Positions 56,882 to 64,000 of a stretch of 64,000 bases of DNA are shown piece by piece; positions within the stretch are counted from its first letter, which is position 1; each line of letters starts with the position of its first letter. A model generated the notes under the pieces. It was not told where the DNA came from, ran no database searches, and saw only the letters and a program-made list of their open reading frames with translations. Origin of the DNA: Liopterus haemorrhoidalis (lineage: Eukaryota > Arthropoda > Insecta > Coleoptera > Dytiscidae); the NCBI GenBank assembly GCA_963971575.1, contig OZ020617.1:20483403-20547402 (forward strand). The letters run 5' to 3'. The position numbers were made by a program, and so were the translations under genes.

Positions 56882-58242
56882 AAATTTTGATTTTCAATCT
56901 CAGAAACATACGGTAACTGTTGTTGGTCAAAATCGGTTTGATATTGATCTGCGGGTAGATCATCGTAATTTATTCCGTTCGAATAATTTTGAGAGTACGA
57001 GCTATCGTACTGTTCATAAAAATTTTGATCATCAAATGAATTAAAATCGTTTTGAACCGGGTCAAGATTTTCAATATCTTGATTGAATAGTTCGGTTGAG
57101 ACGAATTTAGGTTGCGGTTGTTGTCTCTGTATGTGCGTACGTATGGTAGTGGCATCCATGGGCTCAGGTTTAAATTGAGGCTGCGGTTTTCGATTGCCAA
57201 AGGTTGAATTATTACCGAAATTCGTTCTTTGTTGCGGCTGAGTGTTCACGCGTTGTGAATACTGCGGTTTTTGAAATGCGTAGTAATTTGGGCGTTGCGC
57301 TGTATTACTAGTGTTCAAAAACGGATTTTGTCTTGGTGTTGCGCTCGCGTTAGGGGTTGCGTTTGAGAACGGTGTTCTCTGAAAATTATTATAGGGTCTC
57401 GGTTGAGAAAAATTTACTGGTGGCTGTAAGAATGGTCTTTGGGATGTAAAATTATTAGTTGCGTTACGTGGGAAATTGTCATTTTGTCTCGCAGGTGTCA
57501 TTTTTGTCATGGGTCGATAGTTAGTTTGTAGGTTGTTGTAAGTAGGGGTCTTTTGGGTGTAATATAAGAAATTTTCTTCTTCTATTACTAGACTCATGGC
57601 TGTTTCTAGACATGTTGGGTTGCGTAACCTAACATTAGTCTGTATAGGGTTTTGTAGACCTCTTATGAATGTTTTAAGGGCTAAGTCGTTGTAATTTTGA
57701 ATGTAAATTCTCTTTTCTTCGACGCCAATTGTGGGGAGTGAGTTTAATTTTGCTACTACTAAACTACGCGCGTCTTGGCATCGCATACCAAAGTTGTACG
57801 GCGATTCATTTTTATGCGGTCTGATGCTTATAAGATCTTGTACAAGACAATCGACGTTACGTTGGTCTCCAAAGCTTAATGATAGCGCGGATTTTATCTC
57901 TATCCAGCTGCGTAGCTCTAATCGGGAACCAATTAGCATTAAAGCTCTACCTGTGAGCTTTCCTAAAATCGCTCTTACTAAAAATCCATTCAATGTTATG
58001 TCAGTGTCACTATTAAAAGTTCTTAACAGGTGTTCACAGTTATCTAGAAATACTCCTAACGTATGGGGATTGCCATCATAGTGTGGAATAGAATCTAGAT
58101 ATAATTTTAGCATTTGATAGTTAACTGGGTGTGAACCAGAAACGTGGTTTTGAGGGTGGCTCATCTCTGGATTTTCAATTCTCACTGTACTAAATAAATT
58201 AGTTAAATTGTCCAGAGCTCCCTCGCTTAATTCTAAGGACAT
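56848..58242 (-). CDS. gag: Gag: capsid polyprotein
   Basis: This 464-residue frame starts at the ATG at 58242, the first long frame after the leader. The N-terminal 230 residues are helical and capsid-like, with the blocks LDSIPHYDGNPHTLGVFLDN and YNFGMRCQDARSLVVAKLNS. The C-terminal half is Gln/Asn/Phe/Pro-rich with many RP, QP and NF repeats. No CCHC zinc knuckle is present, which is usual for errantivirus Gag, where basic or low-complexity tails take over RNA binding. Its last 13 codons overlap the pol frame. Confidence 0.9.
   Translation of the reverse strand: MSLELSEGALDNLTNLFSTVRIENPEMSHPQNHVSGSHPVNYQMLKLYLDSIPHYDGNPHTLGVFLDNCEHLLRTFNSDTDITLNGFLVRAILGKLTGRALMLIGSRLELRSWIEIKSALSLSFGDQRNVDCLVQDLISIRPHKNESPYNFGMRCQDARSLVVAKLNSLPTIGVEEKRIYIQNYNDLALKTFIRGLQNPIQTNVRLRNPTCLETAMSLVIEEENFLYYTQKTPTYNNLQTNYRPMTKMTPARQNDNFPRNATNNFTSQRPFLQPPVNFSQPRPYNNFQRTPFSNATPNASATPRQNPFLNTSNTAQRPNYYAFQKPQYSQRVNTQPQQRTNFGNNSTFGNRKPQPQFKPEPMDATTIRTHIQRQQPQPKFVSTELFNQDIENLDPVQNDFNSFDDQNFYEQYDSSYSQNYSNGINYDDLPADQYQTDFDQQQLPYVSEIENQNFQQVSSSSTVT
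56881..56887 (-). promoter_or_regulatory. -1 ribosomal frameshift site
   Basis: The minus strand reads A AAT TTT in gag codons, matching the X XXY YYZ slippery pattern. It lies 13 codons before the gag stop. After a -1 slip the reading passes without a stop into the protease. I did not find an obvious strong stem-loop by eye just downstream. Confidence 0.75.
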
Positions 58243-58625
58243 TAGTTTTTAAAAGTTACTTGTTTTTAAAACTACACTTTTTAATTTCTATTTTTTTTCT
58301 TTAATAAGTACGATTACTCACTGGCTTTTTGGGAATGAGTAAAGGAAAAATGAGTGTACTTACAGTATTGTTGTAATTTTCATTTCTTGCCTAAAGGTTA
58401 CGATTTTGGGTTTCCCAGGCTCTGCTGAAGTTGTGTCCGTGGGGTGAAGTAGGCGTTGAGGCGATACTGGTCCTCACTCGGTACGGAAGTAGATTTTGTA
58501 CTCGCGCACGGAGCTGTCTATTCACTCTCGCACTCTCGATCTAAGTTCTCGTCAAAAATGTGAATCAGTGATTAATCGTTAATACGAAAAATCAATTCTT
58601 CGATAGATTGATTTCACTGATCCTA
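58243..58625 (-). other. Errantivirus 5' leader
   Basis: The region between primer-binding site and gag start holds the env leader exon and donor and presumably packaging signals. I see no other coding frame. Confidence 0.6.
58358..58383 (-). promoter_or_regulatory. Env leader exon end: upstream ATG and splice donor
   Basis: On the minus strand an ATG at 58383-58381 opens six codons plus two bases and then meets the consensus donor GTAAGT (58363-58358). In unspliced RNA the seventh codon is CTG and the next is TAA, made from the donor itself, so this is a minimal upstream frame before gag. Joined to the acceptor at 52998 the phase fits exactly (20 + 1723 = 1743 nt, divisible by three) and the N-terminus would be hydrophobic, as a signal peptide must be. 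Confidence 0.75.
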
Positions 58626-58637
58626 CCGACTGCGCCA
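58626..58637 (-). promoter_or_regulatory. Primer-binding site for tRNA-Ser
   Basis: TGGCGCAGTCG follows the 5' LTR on the minus strand, its first T overlapping the LTR end. It is complementary to the 3' end of an insect tRNA-Ser (CGACTGCGCCA), the primer used by the 17.6/297 group of errantiviruses. Confidence 0.85.
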
Positions 58638-58872
58638 AATAACTGACTGAGATTCAATTAGATCTTTTTAAAAAGTTTTTATTTTATTTAACACACTTCA
58701 AAAACAGTTACAATTCTTATTTGAATCTAATTTAAACTAACTTGTTTTAACAAAAGATAAAATTATACAAAAAGCATTTGTCTCAGTTTTCATTCACTTT
58801 TATAAGGAAAAAAGATGCTGACGGGTGTTGGTCACACGTGACGTCATGGTCAGCGTTTCGTTACACATAACT
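58637..58872 (-). repeat. 5' LTR of the errantivirus
   Basis: Identical to the 3' LTR. It contains a TATA-like TATAAAAG (58804-58797, minus strand) and, 30 bp upstream in the transcription sense, an E-box CACGTG overlapping a CRE palindrome TGACGTCA (58835-58846). Confidence 0.95.
58835..58846. promoter_or_regulatory. Overlapping E-box and CRE in the LTR
   Basis: CACGTGACGTCA combines CACGTG and TGACGTCA, sharing TG. It is placed just upstream of the TATA-like box. Such sites bind bHLH and CREB/ATF-type factors in insects. The same string is at 51229-51240 in the other LTR. Confidence 0.6.
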
Positions 58873-58876
58873 CCCA

Positions 58877-59600
58877 TTATAATACCATACGTAATATTAA
58901 CAGGAAAATGTTGAATGTTTAGAAATATTTAATTTATAAGGTTTTTTACTAACTTTTTGACGTAAATCGTCTCATATCCTGGATTACCCATACACCCTAA
59001 ATATAATCAAAACAAAAACAGTTACATTCATAGGATATTAAACAATAATTCTTATTTTTCATTTTCAGTAGAAAGCCAATACTTCAGTACATGAACAAAC
59101 AAAGCTTTTTTCATCGTTTCAGCTATTCCCAAATTGTCCTTGCGGTCAAATAACTGGAATTGTAAATTGTAAACAACTTTCCTAAATAAACCGCAAACCA
59201 GAAAAGTTTACAAACATCCAGGTTTATACTGTTTTTAGGAATGTCACATATGCTTTTCCGTAAATTTCCCTTCCATATGCATCCCTCTACAGATTTGAAG
59301 TTATTGATGAAAATCTGCTACTGTTTAGTAAGCAAACACACTCTGTGTCCTTTGTGACAACCAATAAACGTCATTTAAAAGTTACAAATTCGAGGATTAA
59401 GGGAATTTTAGCAGGAAAAGCTTTGTTTTGCAAAAAATCAACCCTTACTAGGATAGAAGATATTAAAGATACTTCAGTAACTGGATTATTGAAATGTGAG
59501 GAGCGAATTTTTTTTTGTAATTAGGGGTGTTGTTCTTATTAAAGATGAATACATAAAACTAAATCATCTACCGTATCGTCTACGGACAAATACAATGAAT
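58877..59600. other. Intergenic DNA, no supported gene
   Basis: No frame, inverted repeat or known motif noticed. Confidence 0.4.
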
Positions 59601-59605
59601 GGGGG

Positions 59606-59814
59606 ATGAAAGTTTTATTATGGACCCCAAGAGAAAGGAGAAAATTATTTCCTCTCTCCTCAAGAAGGCGGAATCTTGGAAGAGTTAAACGTAGAAGACT
59701 GATTGAAGAGCAATATAACGATAGACAACGGTGGAGACTAGTAATCAGAAGACACCGTAGAGCGTTAAAAACTCTCTCAAACAAAAACAAAATAATAATA
59801 ATAATAATAACTCT
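59606..59814 (+). pseudogene. LINE 3' end with AAT tail
   Basis: A basic plus-strand frame (WTPRERRKLFPLSSRRRN, later RQRWRLVIRRHRRALKTL) resembles the Arg/Trp-rich end of a non-LTR retrotransposon protein. It runs into an AATAATAATAAT microsatellite at about 59793-59812, as LINE tails do. It is not functional on its own. Confidence 0.4.
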
Positions 59815-60056
59815 AGGGTCGTCTCAGCTTTGAGTATGTAATACTAAAATTGAATACCTGTTCATTTAGAGATAATATGACCCATCAGCAACTGATAAAG
59901 ATATAGAAGCAGAGAACTTACCTTTTCTGCTCTAAACGCCGTCTAAGCGATGGGAAGGAACTTACTGTCCCTTTATAAACCTATTATCTTTAATGGAGAA
60001 TATTTGTAAGTGTAATATACAGTAGTAAGTTGGTACATAGTTAGCAAATTTAAAGA

Positions 60057-60630
60057 AAATACACATAGGCACCGCTTTGCGTCGTTTCGTTTTGCGTTGT
60101 TTCGAACTTGCGTCGCTCCTAAAAATACACCAATTTTCGCTCTGCGTCATAGATTTTTTGAAGTTGCGTCGTTACATTTTTTTTATTTTAAAATGTCTTT
60201 CGTTTTTTTTTTTTTGTGTAAAATATTATTACTTCCGGTTACAAAAAAATGCTGACCATCAGTCGACCATCGAAAAATATTTTGTTAAAGAAAAACCGGA
60301 GGAACCAGCATCTACAGAATCATTAGCATCTACATCTACGTATATAATTGAATCAGATGTAAAGATTTTTTTTTGTTATTTTGTATATAATTGAATTTTC
60401 ATGTTATATTTTCGGTTTTTTTTTTTTTTTATGAATTAATAAAATTTCTTTTATTTATGTTTCTTAAATTATTAATTTTATTTAGTTTTTTTAAATTTTT
60501 TTTGGGAACTATCTTCAATATTCACATAGTTTCTCATACAAAATGTTAATTCACTTTGCGTTGTTTCAGTCTGCGTCGCAAAATTTTGAAACGTATCTAC
60601 GACGCAAAGTGGGGTCTAGGTGTATTATAC
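60057..60630. mobile_element. TIR element with repeated GCGTCGTTTC motifs
   Basis: The imperfect inverted ends read AATACACATAGGCACCGC on the left and, in reverse, AATACACCTAGACCCCAC on the right, both followed by TTTGCGTCGT. Both flanks of the interior carry several copies of (T)GCGTCGTTTC or GCGTTGTTTC, probably protein-binding repeats. An interior plus-strand piece (HQSTIEKYFVKEKPEEPAS) looks like the tail of a pogo/Tigger-type transposase, but the match is weak. The target duplication is not clear. Confidence 0.6.
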
Positions 60631-60639
60631 AACTGTTCA

Positions 60640-61455
60640 TTTCACACTAGAAGATGCGTTCATGACAGACAAATCGCAGCAAACAGCTAACAGTACGACG
60701 CACCAACGCATTATTATTATTAAGAGATTAACATCCAATCAGAATCGCTATCGTAATTGTAAAAGTAATAAATGAAATACAAGCTGTACTACGCAAGCAT
60801 TCTACTCGACTCACCTACCCCTATTGTCGCCCTATTAGGCCTATTTATATATTTTTTATATCAGAACTATAGATCTTTTCTCCTGACGTTACTCTCAGGA
60901 CAGACCAGTAGTATAAATGTATTATAACAAATGGTTATAGCATCTGGTTTCGTTTGAATTAAACGTGAATATCGATTGTAAATATTTATTAAAATAGCAC
61001 TAACATACAATCACTATATACAAGCACAAAAATGATAATACGAATAATACGAAATAATGTTTGCTTGCAACTGATGTTGCTGTATATGTTGTCTTTGAAA
61101 ACTAATAATCAACCTACATACTATTGGTAGATATCGACTACTGGTCATTTTCTAATATTACCGAATTATTGCTGCTAGACTGATTAAAAATGTCTGTTCC
61201 CGACTAAATGTAGAATGATACTGTTCTCTATATTTGTTAAATTTTGAGTTTTAAATAAAAATACGGTTTGTTCAAGAACTCTTTATTGTATGACCAAATT
61301 GAAAAGCTGGAATGATCTTACGTTTGGTTGCTGAAGGACTGCCAAAACTAAAATATAAATTAACAATACATAAAAATCAGCTCAATTCTGTAACTGTTGC
61401 CATGCCCAAAGTAACTACATACTTGCTATGTACCAGGATTAAATCCAGTAACTAT
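60640..61455. other. Intergenic DNA, no supported gene
   Basis: Nothing recognisable beyond AT-rich sequence. Confidence 0.4.
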
Positions 61456-61459
61456 TAGG

Positions 61460-62333
61460 TTTGTTCCAACAAAAGTTCAAAACCGTTCAGAACTTTACTG
61501 AGTTTGCGCAAAACGATTTTAGCGTTCCAAAAAGTCGATTTAAAAATTCAGAACTTATAGTGCAGTGTTCCAAGACGAGTGAATTGTGTTCTGAACTGAT
61601 TCTGAATCGTTCTTAAAGTTCCATGATTTTACAAGAATTTTTAATTCTGAATAAGTTTAACGTGTTATCTAACCTCACTTATTTGTTTGTTTGATTAAAT
61701 TAGTAGTAGGAATGGAAGAAGATAGAGATTTTTCTGATTTTTCAGTATTTTCAAGCGAAAGTGATGGAGAATTTTTGAATGATGTTATTGTTGACAAAAG
61801 AATGAAAATTACCTACGGATGATAGTGCTACAATATAGTGATCAGTTTTTTCTTTTGAACATTTTCAAAATGGTAAAATTAGTGCTCAGAATCAATTTCT
61901 TATATTTCTCTGGTATATTGACTGCAAGTTTTCGAGATGTAGCAGATAGATTTGATATTTCCAAGATTAGTTTGGAGAGAATAATAGTCCGAATTCCATA
62001 TTTCTTGAGCAACAAGTCTAACAACATAATAAAATGACCAAACAACGAGGAAAATGTCGTTATTGAAAGACATTTTCGGCAAAAAATATATCCAAATGTA
62101 ATTCAATCCATTAGTTCAATTTCTTCAGATTAAAAATACAAAGAACAATGTTTTTTAACAGATGTTGTTTTGATTTCGTGATTTTATAGGTTAGGATATA
62201 CAAACCAAATTCTCAATGGTTTTAACTCGTTCCGACACTAGTTAAGATGATTCTAGAACTATACGTTCGCACATGGATTCTAAGCAGTTCTGATTTACGT
62301 TTTGAACTGCTGTGAATTTTCTGTTGGAACAAA
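61460..62333 (+). mobile_element. Harbinger element remnant
   Basis: TTTGTTCCAACA at the left and its complement TGTTGGAACAAA at the right bound an 874 bp element. Related GTTCAAAAC/GTTCAGAAC motifs recur inside both ends. A TAG-like triplet flanks each side, but I cannot fix the duplication. The interior carries part of a HARBI1-type protein. Confidence 0.65.
61712..62131 (+). pseudogene. HARBI1-like Harbinger nuclease, N-terminal part
   Basis: An acidic start (MEEDRDFSDFSVFSSESDGE) is followed, after a frame change, by TASFRDVADRFDISKISLER, IIVRIPYFLS and NIIK, a TGA where the family has Trp, then PNNEENVVIERHFRQK. The order matches the helix-turn-helix region of Harbinger nucleases (F-R-x-x-A-D-R-F-x-I, then I-I-x-W-P and E-x-x-I-x-x-x-F). 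The DDE core is missing. It belongs to a different branch from the remnant at 29.9 kb by sequence. Confidence 0.7.
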
Positions 62334-63490
62334 TAGTTCCTATACGAGTTCTTGTATAGCAACAACCAAATTGCGATTTCTATGGAGAAATAAGTTACCA
62401 TTCTAAAAAATAGCCGTTCTGTGGTATCAACTTGAGTTGTTTGAGCTTATAAAAAATAAGGAAAATAAATAAGTATATTAAATTAAACATTTTAATAATA
62501 ATAATAATTAACATGTATTACACGACATGTATTAATTTTCAGGCAAGGAAATATGTTACAAATGCGAATGCTTCGAGGTCCATCTAATCCATTCAGTTTA
62601 TCCGATCAAAAATTAAAAACAATATTTTGACCTAAACCATTGGTTTGAGATCTACTATAAGAAATAAATAATGTTAATGTCTTGGAGCCTCATCATCACT
62701 CACATCATTTTTAAGGACTTTAATAAAAATTTGTAATTAGTTTTAAGGTTCCTTTTGCTTTTATTGGTTCTTTTCCATTAACTGGTCAATTATTATAAAA
62801 TTGTGCAGGAATCTTTTACAGTGGAATTCACTTAAAGCACTTCACACTCAATACTTCTTCATTGTATATATTTCGTATAAAAAGCTTCTTCTTTACTGTG
62901 TCGCAAAAACTCAAATATATAAAAAAAAAAACCAGTTAAAAAAAATCATGACCACGTGTTGAAAAGAATTACAGCTATACTAAAAAGGTTTGAAAATTAA
63001 TATTTTTTAATTACTTAAATTAGATTTGGCGCAATGTTAGCAACAAAACTGTCTGGCAACTATAACTGTATAATGCTAAAAAGACATTATATAAAATTAT
63101 ATATAAAATTTAAAAAAATGTCTTAAAATGATTTCAATCCATATCCACTTTTTACCTGTACAGGCGAGATGCGCACAGGTAAACGCAACCGCTCCCAGGT
63201 GCCAGACGTACCGCATCCCTAGCTAACTTCAATAAGAAAGGGAAATATCGAAAAACCAACCGACCTAAAATAAACTTTCTTGTGACGTTGCTAGCTCTTA
63301 TACTATTTGGAAGTCATTAAGAAAGTTATTTCGTAGCCACGTTACTATATAGCAACTGTTTTTACAGAATTGGGCCTAATATTTGTATTTTTGTTATATA
63401 TTAAGTTAATAACGAGTAGTCTAAAATTTATTGACAGCAAGGGCGTTTTCATATTGAATAATCTTTTAAATAAAATGTTAAAACTATATT
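62334..63490. other. Intergenic DNA, no supported gene
   Basis: A GC-richer patch with GCGCACAGGTAAACGC lies near 63172. No gene seen. Confidence 0.4.
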
Positions 63491-63491
63491 T

Positions 63492-63527
63492 GACTTGCGT
63501 GGTACATACATATGTACCACGCAAGTC
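63492..63527. repeat. Perfect 36 bp palindrome-type hairpin
   Basis: GACTTGCGTGGTACATA (63492-63508) and its exact complement (63511-63527) are separated by CA. A 17 bp perfect stem with a 2 bp spacer is far beyond chance in this base composition. It lies within an unassigned 100-codon plus-strand frame (63370-63672) that I do not trust as a gene. Confidence 0.85.
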
Positions 63528-64000
63528 TATGGGTTTAGTTAAGTTCACCATAATTGATATGCTGGCAAAAAAATATTACAATGGAACACTCAAGACAATT
63601 AAGATTGATCAACTAGTATATGCTTTAAAACTTTACTTGAAAATTATTTGTTATCCATTTGTATTTATGTGAAAAAAGTTTATTTCGTTTTCTGTGTGAA
63701 ATAAATAATCGCATATACTAAATCTTGCGTAATATTATATTTCACTTATATTGCTACATATTTATAAAAAAGGAATTCTCTTTTTTGTCTGCCCTTTGTG
63801 CAACTATATAAAAGCAGTGCAAACTTAGCTCACTTCAGATGGAAATTTCTGACGCGCCGGTCCTGTTCGTATTCGAACGCTATTCATTTTTCATGAGAAT
63901 TCGTCCAATATATATTTTTTTAGGATTGTCCATGATTTTATTACTTTTTCTCTTTGTATGAATAATTTAGCGAGACCACGGAATGATTTTTTGGTAAAAA
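63528..64000. other. Window end, no supported gene
   Basis: AT-rich sequence. The open frames are short and lack motifs. Confidence 0.4.

Larger units (their letters stand above)
51031..58872 (-). mobile_element. Complete errantivirus (insect endogenous retrovirus)
   Basis: A 7842 bp gypsy-type element lies on the minus strand with gag, pol and env in that order. The LTRs (51031-51266 and 58637-58872) are 236 bp and identical base for base. A 4 bp target duplication, CCCA, flanks it (51027-51030 and 58873-58876). LTRs starting AGTTA, 4 bp duplications, a tRNA-Ser primer site and a third frame for a baculovirus F-like envelope place it in the errantiviruses (Metaviridae). All three frames are open. 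Identical LTRs mean little or no time since insertion. Whether it is expressed or mobile cannot be told from sequence. Confidence 0.95.

Noticed and set aside
55320..58081. Plus-strand frames at 55320-55556 and 57731-58081
   Set aside because: They lie opposite intact pol and gag and have no motif; they are shadows.
63345..63672. Overlapping frames on both strands around the palindrome
   Set aside because: Both are short and motif-free. The palindrome itself makes both strands alike over 36 bp.

Overview
This 64 kb window looks like repeat-dominated, AT-rich, gene-poor chromosomal DNA from an insect. I found no confident single-copy host gene. The insect assignment rests on three things: an insect endogenous retrovirus (errantivirus) primed by tRNA-Ser, insect-type Crypton, mariner, Harbinger, hAT and Helitron elements, and degenerate TTAGG-type repeats. 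The order cannot be fixed from sequence alone.

Layout, left to right. 1-5 kb: a foldback-like element whose ends are arrays of a 15 bp unit, with a small Harbinger-like MITE inside. 5.1-7.4 kb: a Crypton tyrosine-recombinase pseudogene with one intron, followed directly by a 568 bp foldback MITE. 9-13 kb: decayed fragments of three non-LTR retrotransposons and a tRNA-derived SINE. 13.06-15.73 kb: a hAT element with a second hAT inside it. 16.85-20.26 kb: a LINE 3' end split by a 2.9 kb Helitron full of internal tandem repeats. 20.26-20.6 kb: a mariner remnant. 21.5-24.6 kb: small MITEs and hairpins. 25.0-26.6 kb: a LINE reverse-transcriptase pseudogene. 27.7-31.0 kb and 37.4-38.35 kb: Helitron ends and copies, and a Harbinger remnant. 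32.6-41.0 kb: four copies of one mariner family and a large composite satellite. 41-47 kb: a LINE fragment, SINE-like composites and a Tc1/IS630-like element. 47.9-50.6 kb: a hAT that contains a composite repeat and a Harbinger-like MITE, the latter carrying a hAT MITE. 51.03-58.87 kb: a complete errantivirus. 58.9-64 kb: a LINE tail, a TIR element with GCGTCG motifs, a Harbinger pseudogene and a perfect palindrome.

The main object of interest is the minus-strand errantivirus at 51031-58872. Its two 236 bp LTRs are identical, it has a CCCA target duplication, and its gag, pol and env frames are open. The sequence shows how the three genes could be expressed together. Pol lies in the -1 frame behind a slippery heptamer near the end of gag. 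Env has no proper start of its own, but a 20-nt leader exon with an ATG ends in a consensus splice donor, and a matching in-phase acceptor lies at the end of pol. Identical LTRs mean the insertion is recent.

The rest is a layered record of transposition. Several insertions are dated relative to each other by nesting and by target-site duplications: 8 bp for hAT, TTA/TAA for Harbinger-like, TA for mariner/Tc1 and A|T for Helitron.
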